From Paenibacillus taichungensis (GTDB lineage: Bacteria; Bacillota; Bacilli; Paenibacillales; Paenibacillaceae), in contig NZ_QEVW01000005.1 of NCBI RefSeq assembly GCF_003287275.1, forward strand, positions 186,001-250,000: 64,000 bases of DNA, in the 5' to 3' direction. Position numbers and translations under genes: made by a program. The notes beneath the pieces were generated by a model. The model ran no database searches. It was not told the DNA's origin and saw only the letters and a list, made by a program, of their open reading frames with translations. Positions 43,650 through 51,610 of the stretch are shown here, piece after piece (the first letter of the stretch is position 1; each line of letters opens with the position of its first letter).

Positions 43650-44942
43650 TTAAATTCCTTCAACAATACGCTTCGCCCGAACCTCTACCTGACGGAATAG
43701 TTCTTCCTCATCAATCGTCAGCAGCTGCCTGCCTCTCATCAGCACACGCCCATTCACAATGGTGGTATCTACATCGGCGCCGTTCACGCTGTATGCAAGC
43801 AATGATTCCAGCTCGTGAACCGGCTGCAAGTGCGGTTTCTTCAGATCAATCAGAATCAGGTCAGCTTTGCGCCCAACTTCCAGCACACCCACTTCATCCT
43901 GAAGGTTCAACAGACCTGCACTTCCCCGTGTAGACATGTGTAGTACATCTCTTGCCGACAAGCGGGTAGGGTCACCATAATCCAGCTTTTGCAGCCAAGT
44001 TGCAGCCTTGATCTCTTCAAACATATCGATGGTTGTCGCACTTCCTGCCCCATCGGTTCCAAGACCCACGTTAATTCCCTGTACAATCATCTCGGTGATT
44101 GGGGCAATTCCGCAGCCAAGCTTCAGATTGCTGACCGGATTGTGCGCTACTCCACCACGCATGCCTTTCAATCTGCCAATATCTCTTCGATTTAGGTGTA
44201 CGCCATGGGCAAGCAGTACGTGTGCCTTTTCAAACATACCTGCCTCTTCCAAATACTCCGTTGGCGTCATGCCATAGCGTTCACGAATCTTCACAACTTC
44301 CTCTTTCGTCTCAGCCAGATGAATGTGGATAGGCACGCTCTCCTGTTCCGCCATCGCGATTACTTCCCGCAAAGGTTCTACTGGACAAGTATAGGGAGAA
44401 TGCGGGCCATACATCGTCGTAATTCGACCCTCGGCCTTACCCGACCAACGTTGTATCAAATCGACCGCTTCCTGTAATCTGCGCCCACCGTCATCCTCCA
44501 CAAATACCATGCCGCGTGTGAGCGATGCCCGAATCCCGGTTTCCGTTACCGCTTCTGCGATTTCATTCATGTGAATGTACATATCCGCGTAAGCTGTTGT
44601 TCCTGAACGGATCATCTCGGTAATGGATAGTTGTGCTCCCCAGTATATATCTTCGGGTGTCATTCGGGCTTCTGCCGGCAGCATTTTACGATCAAGCCAG
44701 TCCATGAGCTTCAGATCATCCGAGAATGCTCGTAACAGACTCATCGGTGTATGCTGGTGAGCATTGATCAGTCCCGGCATGGCCAGTTTATGTTGACCAT
44801 CCATAATGTCATCACCCGGTTGGGCCATAATGTGGGGAGCAATCTCTGCGATACGGTCGCCTACAATGCGAATATCCCCCTTGAAGGGGGAATCGGTGTC
44901 TTTCATCGTTAAGATTGTGGCTTGCTGGATTAAAACACTCAT
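43650..44942 (-). CDS. mtaD: Amidohydrolase, 5-methylthioadenosine/S-adenosylhomocysteine deaminase-like
   Basis: 430 residues of the TRZ/ATZ/MtaD group. Metal and catalytic residues are readable: NAHQHTPMSLLR (His-x-His), HIHLAETKEE (His and catalytic Glu), LAHGVHL (His) and LGTDGAGS (Asp). The N- and C-terminal strands form the usual beta-sandwich. Members deaminate methylthioadenosine, S-adenosylhomocysteine or related purines or guanine-like compounds. GAGGAG precedes the ATG. It is monocistronic with a strong terminator. The gene name reflects family assignment, not proven substrate. Confidence 0.88.
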   Translation of the reverse strand: MSVLIQQATILTMKDTDSPFKGDIRIVGDRIAEIAPHIMAQPGDDIMDGQHKLAMPGLINAHQHTPMSLLRAFSDDLKLMDWLDRKMLPAEARMTPEDIYWGAQLSITEMIRSGTTAYADMYIHMNEIAEAVTETGIRASLTRGMVFVEDDGGRRLQEAVDLIQRWSGKAEGRITTMYGPHSPYTCPVEPLREVIAMAEQESVPIHIHLAETKEEVVKIRERYGMTPTEYLEEAGMFEKAHVLLAHGVHLNRRDIGRLKGMRGGVAHNPVSNLKLGCGIAPITEMIVQGINVGLGTDGAGSATTIDMFEEIKAATWLQKLDYGDPTRLSARDVLHMSTRGSAGLLNLQDEVGVLEVGRKADLILIDLKKPHLQPVHELESLLAYSVNGADVDTTIVNGRVLMRGRQLLTIDEEELFRQVEVRAKRIVEGI

Positions 44943-45021
44943 TGTTTCACAACTCCTCTAGATTTGGATTGCCTTACTTCCAAATCCGAGGATAAGCCTT
45001 CACGTAACGGCAAGGTCAAGA

Positions 45022-45315
45022 TTAAGTTAATTTTTGAGTCGTCATTGTTCTAAAACTTTGAATAAAAGGCTTGGGATCTGTGTTGACCATATAAGGATAG
45101 ACTCCGGTGCTGGTATGTAGATAGAAAAATCCACCTTCATTCCCCATTCTCCGAAAGGACATGTCGAACACTTCTGTAATATTAAACTCGCGGTATTTCG
45201 TTACAATCTTGTCCGAGTACAGGATCATGGACCGATCGCTCTGCATTACTTCCTGTGCGAGACCCGTCACTTCTCTCTGTACTTTGTAATATGGCAATAC
45301 AGCAATGCAGTTCAT
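45022..45315 (-). CDS. Small hypothetical protein (possible PH-like fold)
   Basis: 97 residues, not recognised. The start chosen is the ATG at 45315 after ACGGAGG; the frame stays open to 45396 with no better site. The central strands RSMILYSDKIVTKYREFNITEVFDMSFRRMG followed by GGFFYLHTSTGVYPYMVN and a C-terminal helix resemble a bacterial PH-like domain. No signal peptide or membrane segment is seen. It follows the saccharopine-dehydrogenase-like gene by 88 bp on the same strand, so it may be the last gene of that operon. Confidence 0.68.
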   Translation of the reverse strand: MNCIAVLPYYKVQREVTGLAQEVMQSDRSMILYSDKIVTKYREFNITEVFDMSFRRMGNEGGFFYLHTSTGVYPYMVNTDPKPFIQSFRTMTTQKLT

Positions 45316-45403
45316 GATCTGCCTCCGTTCTAGCATGATTATTTGTTCCATCATAGCAGATCGGAGAGCCTGAGCAAAAAAATGATCCAACCACATATAT
45401 GAT

Positions 45404-46501
45404 TTACGTGATCTTCGTTGTTACTTTCAATGGAAAACGAAGTGCTTCCTGAACATGCTGCAAGGAAAGGCATTGTTCAATGTGATAGACACCATGCGGC
45501 AGTTCCGTCCGATACATTCGCTCCGCTACTGCCGCCGCAACTGCTGCTGTTGCATCTGCTTCACGTTCGCCAATCAGCAGCTGCTCGACATGGACTTGTT
45601 TGCCCTTTTTCCATCCCACTGCATCTACCTTAACTGCATACATCGGCTCCCCTCCGGGAATAACCCCAAAAGCCTTAACCGTACCATTACGAAGGGAGGG
45701 AATACGAAGTAGTGTGAACAGCCCCATACGTTTCGAGATTGCCATGGATCTGGTCATCCAACGGGAATCGAGACATAACCGGGTGGACACCGTCGGAATA
45801 CGAAGTGTACGAGCAACGACGTGTTGATCCGAAAAGTTAAACCGATACGCTTTCCTGCGGCCCAGGTCTGCACCAAAATCAATCCATTTCCCATCGTGAA
45901 AGCTTTGCACTTCAGCTGGTTTACCCTTTTTCATGACCTGATAGGTTGCATTCATCTGATCCACAGTCCACTCTACCGCGGCTTTCCCGTGTTTCTCACC
46001 CAGTCCCAGCATGACGGTAATGTCCGCTTCGTCCACTTGATCCATATGGGCACCTGCTTCACGCACAAGCAGATTGGTCACACCAGGCGACAGTCCCACA
46101 CTAAGCATGGCTGTTGCTTTGGAACGCTGCATTTTGGAATGCAGCTGTTCGACCTGACCCAGAAAGTCATAATTGGCTGAAATATCGATATAATCTGTCC
46201 CTGCTTTCGCACAAGCCTCGACAAATCGGGTATCCGTCTGGTCCACACACATGACCACCAACTTGACCGATTGAAGCACAACAGGGTCAATCGCTTTTCG
46301 CACATCTAATTGAAGCGGATGGACTATACCACCCGTAGATCGACTGAATTCCTCAGCCCGATTCATCCGCGTACCTGCCGCCCATACCTTGCCGGGAAAC
46401 GAGCGTCCCAGCTGCGTACATATCATTTGCCCCACCTGACCATATCCGCCAACAACCCAAATCTGATCTTTCACAGACTCTATTTTAGATTCGATTTGCA
46501 T
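45404..46501 (-). CDS. Saccharopine dehydrogenase-like NAD(P)-binding protein
   Basis: 365 residues. The N-terminal Rossmann motif is WVVGGYGQVGQMICTQL, followed by the Sacchrp_dh_NADP segment with LVVMCVDQTDTRFVEACAKAGTDYIDIS. The C-terminal half corresponds to the dimerisation and substrate domain of saccharopine dehydrogenase-like oxidoreductases. Such proteins reduce or oxidise diverse carbonyl or imine substrates. The gene overlaps the upstream methyltransferase by 17 bp, which suggests coupled function, perhaps in a small metabolite pathway. GGAGGG precedes the ATG. Confidence 0.85.
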   Translation of the reverse strand: MQIESKIESVKDQIWVVGGYGQVGQMICTQLGRSFPGKVWAAGTRMNRAEEFSRSTGGIVHPLQLDVRKAIDPVVLQSVKLVVMCVDQTDTRFVEACAKAGTDYIDISANYDFLGQVEQLHSKMQRSKATAMLSVGLSPGVTNLLVREAGAHMDQVDEADITVMLGLGEKHGKAAVEWTVDQMNATYQVMKKGKPAEVQSFHDGKWIDFGADLGRRKAYRFNFSDQHVVARTLRIPTVSTRLCLDSRWMTRSMAISKRMGLFTLLRIPSLRNGTVKAFGVIPGGEPMYAVKVDAVGWKKGKQVHVEQLLIGEREADATAAVAAAVAERMYRTELPHGVYHIEQCLSLQHVQEALRFPLKVTTKIT

Positions 46502-47192
46502 AATATCCCTCCACCCAGAATGCTCCGAAATAACGTGTAATGTGCGAGAACCCGCATCCTTTCATTAGCTCTATCATTTGTTCAGATGAGATGGGATCCG
46601 ACTCTCGGCCAAGTGAAGCTGCAAACCGCTCCCATTCTTCAGGCTGAATCCCATTACTTAACATGTGTTCCTGCCAGGCTTGCATCATGGTTGGATATAC
46701 AGGCGAATGAAGATCGGCATTCACTGCTGCAATAATGAGTGGCGCCCCAGGCTTGAGTCTGGCCGCTAGATTGGACAGAAACCGTCTTTTGGACTCGATC
46801 CCCTGAATAAAATGCAGCATTAGCATACTTGTCGCCCCGTCGTAGACCTCATCTTCCGGTAACGCTTCAAGCGTCATGGATTTAAGTTGCACTCTGGCGT
46901 CGATACCCGTTTCCTGGATTCTACGTTCTGCTAACTGAAGCATCGGCTGGGAAGGATCTACTCCAGTAAATGTCCATCCCGCATGGCGAGAACCAAGCAC
47001 AGATATTTCCTTACCTCCACCCGCTCCGACAATTAGTATTTCAGCTTGGTTGTTATCTGTGATAGAAGCGGCAAGTAGCCGCTCCATCAGATCATGCATA
47101 TGAGAATAACCCGGAATTTTCAAGGCTATTGATTGTTCGTAACGGTTTTCATCCGCCGTATCCCAGCTCATAGGGGGTTGATTGTGGTCCAT
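46485..47192 (-). CDS. Class I SAM-dependent methyltransferase
   Basis: 235 residues. Motif I is ILIVGAGGGKEISVLG, followed by the acidic residue in FTGVDPSQPML, DGATSMLMLHFIQG as motif IV and LKPGAPLIIAAVN as motif VI. The fold binds S-adenosylmethionine; the acceptor substrate is unknown. GAGGAG precedes the ATG. It is the first gene of an operon with the saccharopine-dehydrogenase-like gene and is divergent from a LuxR-type regulator that likely controls it. Confidence 0.9.
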   Translation of the reverse strand: MDHNQPPMSWDTADENRYEQSIALKIPGYSHMHDLMERLLAASITDNNQAEILIVGAGGGKEISVLGSRHAGWTFTGVDPSQPMLQLAERRIQETGIDARVQLKSMTLEALPEDEVYDGATSMLMLHFIQGIESKRRFLSNLAARLKPGAPLIIAAVNADLHSPVYPTMMQAWQEHMLSNGIQPEEWERFAASLGRESDPISSEQMIELMKGCGFSHITRYFGAFWVEGYYANRI

Positions 47193-47214
47193 TGATACTA
47201 CACTCCTCGTGGAT

Positions 47215-47229
47215 TCAAGTTAGACTTGA
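47215..47229. promoter_or_regulatory. Palindrome TCAAGT-TAG-ACTTGA between methyltransferase and LuxR genes
   Basis: A perfect 15-bp inverted repeat 23 bp upstream of the methyltransferase start and 93 bp upstream of the LuxR start. It is a candidate operator for the divergent regulator. Confidence 0.45.
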
Positions 47230-47321
47230 CTCTTCGTTCGTCTAATTTCATTATAAAAGGATACGCAGAGCGTACAATCCCAGAACAATGGGATATCTGC
47301 AGGAGGAGAGGAGAAAGCTTT

Positions 47322-48437
47322 ATGACATCACGTATGGAACGGAACCAGCGACTCATTACTTCTCTCGAAAAAGGAACCTGGACCTCGCGCACCTACCGGG
47401 AAGCTGTACTAAAACAAATTCAGAATATCGTTCCCTATGACGCGTATTGCTTCACAACGGTTGATCCACAGACTCTTCTCTCAACGGGTGCCGTGACGGA
47501 AGACGGCATTGAAGCCATTCATGATCGACTTTTCGTTAATGAATACATGGAAGAAGATATACATAAGTATGCTGATTTGGTTCGCAGCGGTGAATATACA
47601 GCGATTCTTCATGCATCGATAAGCGAAAACCCTGTACCAAGCGCCCGATATCATAACATCCTTCAACCAGCAGGTTTCGGTGATGAACTTCGGGCTGTAC
47701 TGGTCAGTGGCGGAGCCTGTTGGGGCTATTTAACCCTATATCGCAAAACGGAACAACCCGTATTCACGGAAGAGGAGCGACTAAGCATTCAGGCCTGGAC
47801 ACCTTCAATTGCATTGATGTTACGATCCACAAGTCTGACTCTTGTGGACGAGATTAAAAGCGGAAGTCCCTCGGACCCAGGTATTATGATTACATCGGAC
47901 GCTTTCGAGCTGTTATCCGTGAATGCTGCCGCTCAGTATTGGCTGTCGCAATTACGTTTACTGGAGCATGTGGGACCCGATGTATTGCCCCGCCCAGTCC
48001 GTGCAGTCAGCTCGCATTTACAGCGTCAGCTTCGTACAGATTCCGATCTGATGGTTGCGCAAGAACCTATCCTTCATTCGCCTTCCAAAGTTTGCATTCA
48101 ACTCCAGGATGGCCGTTACCTTGTGCTTCATGCCAGCCGCATGCAACAGTTTTCAGGTCCGGATCAGATTGCAATCAGGCTTGAACAGGCGATGCCGCAG
48201 GACTTACTGCCTTTACTCGCCGAGAGTCATGGGTTGTCCATTCGGGAACGGGAACTATTGGGTTACGTGCTGCGCAGTTATTCTTCCAAAGAAATTGCGG
48301 AAGCGATGCATATATCAGCCTACACGGTACAGGATCATTTAAAATCCATTTTCGCCAAAACAGACGTATCCTCCCGCCGTGAGCTAATCTGGTATTTTGT
48401 ATCCCGTTTCCAGTTGTCTGATGAACCAGCTATTTGA
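47322..48437 (+). CDS. LuxR-type transcriptional regulator with N-terminal sensor domain
   Basis: 371 residues. The C-terminal helix-turn-helix is GLSIRERELLGYVLRSYSSKEIAEAMHISAYTVQDHLKSIFAKTDVSSRREL, the NarL/FixJ-type signature. The N-terminal 150 residues look GAF-like, and a middle segment (about 200-290) could be PAS-like; no receiver domain is present. The start is the ATG at 47322 after AGGAGGAGAGGAG; the frame is open to 47226 without a site. It is divergent from the methyltransferase operon. Confidence 0.86.
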   Translation: MTSRMERNQRLITSLEKGTWTSRTYREAVLKQIQNIVPYDAYCFTTVDPQTLLSTGAVTEDGIEAIHDRLFVNEYMEEDIHKYADLVRSGEYTAILHASISENPVPSARYHNILQPAGFGDELRAVLVSGGACWGYLTLYRKTEQPVFTEEERLSIQAWTPSIALMLRSTSLTLVDEIKSGSPSDPGIMITSDAFELLSVNAAAQYWLSQLRLLEHVGPDVLPRPVRAVSSHLQRQLRTDSDLMVAQEPILHSPSKVCIQLQDGRYLVLHASRMQQFSGPDQIAIRLEQAMPQDLLPLLAESHGLSIRERELLGYVLRSYSSKEIAEAMHISAYTVQDHLKSIFAKTDVSSRRELIWYFVSRFQLSDEPAI

Positions 48438-48460
48438 ATGTTATAACCCTGGACATACAA

Positions 48461-48494
48461 AAAGATGCCTTGTCCCATGGGACAAGGCATCTTT
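48461..48494. terminator. Bidirectional palindromic terminator
   Basis: A perfect 15-bp stem AAAGATGCCTTGTCC with a 4-nt CATG centre lies between the convergent LuxR and yidC genes. Confidence 0.88.
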
Positions 48495-48582
48495 GCGCTA
48501 CATTATGGTGAAGAACATCAGTTATATCAACACATACGTTATATTTATACGATTCTACTGCACCATTCTCATAAGTGCAAAC

Positions 48583-49449
48583 TTAGGACTTAGCGGGCTT
48601 CGCAGGTTTGATGTTTTTGTTCTTCACCTGCACAGCCACGGGCTCTTGCGGGTGTTCAACCGGATACAATTTGCGGAACAACAACGTCTGCAAGACCAGG
48701 AATGAACCGCCGATCGTCCAATACAGCGGCATCGCTGCAGGTGCCGAAAGCGAGAAAAAGGCCATCATCAAAGGAGAGATATATCCCATGATTGCGAATT
48801 GTTTTCGCTGTTCCGGCGCCATATTGGCTTGCGAAACCTTGGCTTGGATCAGATAAATTATTGCTACCACGACTGCAAGCACATAGTCAGGCGCTCCTAA
48901 TTTGAACCATAGAAAGGAGTGGGAAGATAGCTCCGGCGTAAGCCGGATAGCCGTGTAGATACCTGACAAAATGGGCAACTGAATTAGCAGTGGCAAGCAT
49001 CCAATATTCAGCGGATTGAATTTGTGCTTTTTGTAGAGCTCCATCGTTTCCTGGGAAAGCTTCTGCTTATCGGCTGGGTCGTTTTTGCCCTCATACTTTT
49101 TCTTGAGCGCATCCATCTCCGGCTTCATAGCATTCATGATCACTCGGGTGCCTTGCTGAGATTTGGCTTGTCGCATCATCAATGGCAACAACGCAAGACG
49201 GATAACGAGGGTAATCACAATAATGGCTACCCCATAACTTCCATTAAATATCGTTGCGATGTGCTGAATAAGATACGACAGTGGAAATACAACATAATGG
49301 TTAAAGAACCCTGGTGTTGATGAATTAATCTCGGAGACGTTGTTACTGCATCCAGCCAGTAGCATAACTGCAAAAAGAATTGCAATCAGGCCATAGATCC
49401 GTCCCTTGCCAGATGTAAAAGTGAACCCCTTGCTTGTCTTATGTTCCAT
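48583..49449 (-). CDS. yidC: YidC/Oxa1 family membrane protein insertase (YidC2-like)
   Basis: 288 residues. The lipoprotein signal ends in LLAGC (Cys34), as in Bacillus SpoIIIJ and YqjG. Five membrane segments follow. The conserved groove Arg lies in LVIRLALLPLMMRQAKSQ, and NIGCLPLLIQLPILSGIYTAIR is the core YidC signature. The C-terminal tail is basic. It inserts membrane proteins alone or with Sec. The ATG at 49449 follows GAGGAGG, but that site is partly buried in a hairpin and is preceded by an overlapping leader ORF. This suggests translational control like that of B. subtilis YidC2 by MifM. Confidence 0.93.
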   Translation of the reverse strand: MEHKTSKGFTFTSGKGRIYGLIAILFAVMLLAGCSNNVSEINSSTPGFFNHYVVFPLSYLIQHIATIFNGSYGVAIIVITLVIRLALLPLMMRQAKSQQGTRVIMNAMKPEMDALKKKYEGKNDPADKQKLSQETMELYKKHKFNPLNIGCLPLLIQLPILSGIYTAIRLTPELSSHSFLWFKLGAPDYVLAVVVAIIYLIQAKVSQANMAPEQRKQFAIMGYISPLMMAFFSLSAPAAMPLYWTIGGSFLVLQTLLFRKLYPVEHPQEPVAVQVKNKNIKPAKPAKS

Positions 49450-49736
49450 ATATATCCTCCTCGTTGTTTTGTAGAAAGTACATACAACGAGGGATGGCAA
49501 TCTGGTTCATCTTCATCCGGGGATTCTCTTCGTCTGACGATTCGACTTAACGCTTCAGGTCTGTGTTGTCCGTCCAAGGACAAGGTTGGCAATCCAGGTT
49601 CCAGACCACCTCCGGCTCCACCTTCCATCCAGTACTCTGTAATGCCGCAATGCAGATGGGCAATATAAGCATAACTGACGGTAAAAATGAGGCCGAGTGA
49701 AAATATATACGGTATCAATTCCTGAAGTTCAAACAA
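49386..49736 (-). CDS. Leader ORF upstream of yidC, candidate MifM-like arrest peptide
   Basis: 116 residues from a TTG at 49736 that lies 8 nt after AAGGGGG; an in-frame GTG at 49745 overlaps that site. Residues 8-28 form one membrane segment (IPYIFSLGLIFTVSYAYIAHL). A glycine-rich linker follows, then RIVRRRESPDEDEPD (65-79), an Arg cluster followed by an acidic cluster. MifM of B. subtilis, which senses YidC activity, has the same layout: one N-terminal helix and a C-terminal basic-then-acidic arrest region. The frame runs 64 nt into yidC. I recognise no other homology. That it is translated is likely from the ribosome-binding site; that it stalls ribosomes is inference. Confidence 0.6.
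   Translation of the reverse strand: MFELQELIPYIFSLGLIFTVSYAYIAHLHCGITEYWMEGGAGGGLEPGLPTLSLDGQHRPEALSRIVRRRESPDEDEPDCHPSLYVLSTKQRGGYIWNIRQARGSLLHLARDGSMA
49456..49492 (-). promoter_or_regulatory. Hairpin sequestering the yidC ribosome-binding site
   Basis: On the minus strand CCTCGTTGT (49484-49492) pairs perfectly with ACAACGAGG (49459-49467) across a 16-nt loop. The second arm includes part of the yidC Shine-Dalgarno AGGAGG (49456-49461). The first arm begins in codon 82 of the leader ORF, three codons beyond its acidic motif. Confidence 0.7.
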
Positions 49737-49828
49737 GGGATTCACCCCCTTTATAGGTTAGTTTTTATAGTATAACACTTACATATTGATTTTGCATAAA
49801 TTCATTGCTGGAAAACAGGTAGATGAAT

Positions 49829-51475
49829 TCACTCCATTCTCCATTTGGACAATTCTAGCTTAGCTCTATGTCTTGCCATATTAAAAGAAGTCCATGAACT
49901 CTCTGCTTCACCCAAGTCGAAGTTGGCTTGACGATCCAACATCTCCCCTTTCAAATCCGGGTACTCCCTCTGGGCAAACTCTCGCAATAGCGGAACGGCA
50001 TCTGCAGATAAACTCGCCAAGTAGGATGCATCAATAATGCCTGTCTCATGATATCGTGCAATATTGAGCTCCGCAATCCGTTTATCCATACCCACATAAT
50101 TGACTGTCACATAGGCTGTAAGGGACAGTACAATATACCAGCGGATCAACGGTATGGATGTATAACGGATTCGAAGAGCTGCAATAAGCAGCAGCAGGGC
50201 CAGAAAAATCATAAATGCATGTACGAGAAATCGAATGTAGGTGTATCCGTAAGCCTGTTCATACAGGTTGAGGCGTATAAACGCCGAGTACAGCATGATA
50301 GCGGAACAAGCCACCAGTATAGAGAGCAGCACCTGATGCACAACAGAACCTATTTTGCCGCTTGAACGGGTGAACTGAAGAGCGATGATCAGGATGAAAA
50401 AATTAATGCCTGTTACCAGTATCAGCTCCACAAATCCACTTCTTGCATACTCCGCATAAGACAAGTCTGACGGAAGATGCCCCTCACCCGCTCCAAAAAG
50501 ATAAGAAAATTGTACAAGCACAAACAGAACGTACACACAGTTAATAACCAGCAGCATCGTGCCCACAATGACGGGGTCCAATCTAAAAGGTCCACGATGA
50601 GCTTGAGAATGAATCGTCTCAGGTGCGATTTTATTTACTTGCTTATCCCCTATGATTGAGTTCGAGGAAGGATTCTCTTGTATGAAATTCACGGAAACGT
50701 CTTCTCGCTTTTCGATTTCTGAAGCAACCGTAATTACTTTTCCATTTTTCCAATGTGCATTCTCTCTTTTCTGCACTTCATATTGCATCGGCTGCACGAA
50801 TCCCCATACGTAACTGAACAATAAAACGCCCGCGATGAGAATCCAGATCATTCTCGGTAGCCCTGGTGTCAGTGTCAGTTGATTTAACCATTCCGGAAAA
50901 CCAGATAAATACTGATTAAAAATTCCATCTGCAGAGGAGAGCAGTGCTATTACCACGATGAGGATGGGAACGGATGCGATAAGGCCAATGAATACTTTGA
51001 AAGCAGCCGTTTTCTGTGTTTTGCCCAATCCCCGCCCTCCTGTTTTCACCACAATACTTGCAACAGTTCCCCAATGACGGATGGATTGTGGCAGCAAATG
51101 GTCCAAGGCGGTACCGATCAATTCAATATTCCACCATTGTCTCTGTTTTCTGCCGACTAGATAAGTCATATGTAAGATAATAAGCCCTGGTACGACCAGG
51201 AAATTAAGTATACGCAGCGGTTTATTGTCGTATAACAGAAACGTCAGCGCCAGCATCAGCACCACCCCAGCCACAAAAGCATTAATCATGGTCAATGGCC
51301 GCATACGGTCTCTGGCAAACAAGAACATAAAGCCATAAAAGAGGATAACAAAGATGGGATAAGAAACACCAGGTTCCTTACCATAAAACAAATACTGATG
51401 AATGATAGCTAACATGAATGCCGATAGTAGCGTAATTAAAGCGCGATTGGGTGAAGCCATTATCTTATCAATCAT
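49829..51475 (-). CDS. DUF4173 family multi-pass membrane protein
   Basis: About 548 residues with roughly twelve membrane helices. The C-terminal half with the SYAEYARSGFVELILVTGINF segment, the NLYEQAYGYTYIRFLVHAFMIFLA run and the final YVGMDKRIAELNIARY match the DUF4173 family, whose function is unknown. A polar cytoplasmic insert (about 235-300) separates two helical blocks. The start is the ATG at 51475, 8 nt after GGAGG. It is divergent from an SgrR-like regulator and may be its target. There is no signal peptide beyond the first helix. Confidence 0.85.
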   Translation of the reverse strand: MIDKIMASPNRALITLLSAFMLAIIHQYLFYGKEPGVSYPIFVILFYGFMFLFARDRMRPLTMINAFVAGVVLMLALTFLLYDNKPLRILNFLVVPGLIILHMTYLVGRKQRQWWNIELIGTALDHLLPQSIRHWGTVASIVVKTGGRGLGKTQKTAAFKVFIGLIASVPILIVVIALLSSADGIFNQYLSGFPEWLNQLTLTPGLPRMIWILIAGVLLFSYVWGFVQPMQYEVQKRENAHWKNGKVITVASEIEKREDVSVNFIQENPSSNSIIGDKQVNKIAPETIHSQAHRGPFRLDPVIVGTMLLVINCVYVLFVLVQFSYLFGAGEGHLPSDLSYAEYARSGFVELILVTGINFFILIIALQFTRSSGKIGSVVHQVLLSILVACSAIMLYSAFIRLNLYEQAYGYTYIRFLVHAFMIFLALLLLIAALRIRYTSIPLIRWYIVLSLTAYVTVNYVGMDKRIAELNIARYHETGIIDASYLASLSADAVPLLREFAQREYPDLKGEMLDRQANFDLGEAESSWTSFNMARHRAKLELSKWRME

Positions 51476-51516
51476 GGGAAATACCTCCATTAACTTTCTA
51501 GGTTTAATTCTAGATG

Positions 51517-51568
51517 ATAAAATAAGAATATAAATAGAAATTAAAAACGATAAAACTTCTTATTTTAT
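51517..51568. promoter_or_regulatory. Inverted repeat between the DUF4173 gene and SgrR-like gene
   Basis: ATAAAATAAGAA (51517-51528) and its exact complement (51557-51568) face each other across 28 bp in the AT-rich divergent promoter region. It is a candidate operator. Confidence 0.4.
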
Positions 51569-51610
51569 AATATGATGCATCAGCTACAACCTCCAGGAGG
51601 AATCTAAACC

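Noticed and set aside
49441..49668. 75-residue plus-strand ORF opposite the yidC leader
   Set aside because: It is antisense to the leader ORF and lacks a ribosome-binding site; the minus-strand frame has both a ribosome-binding site and a membrane segment.
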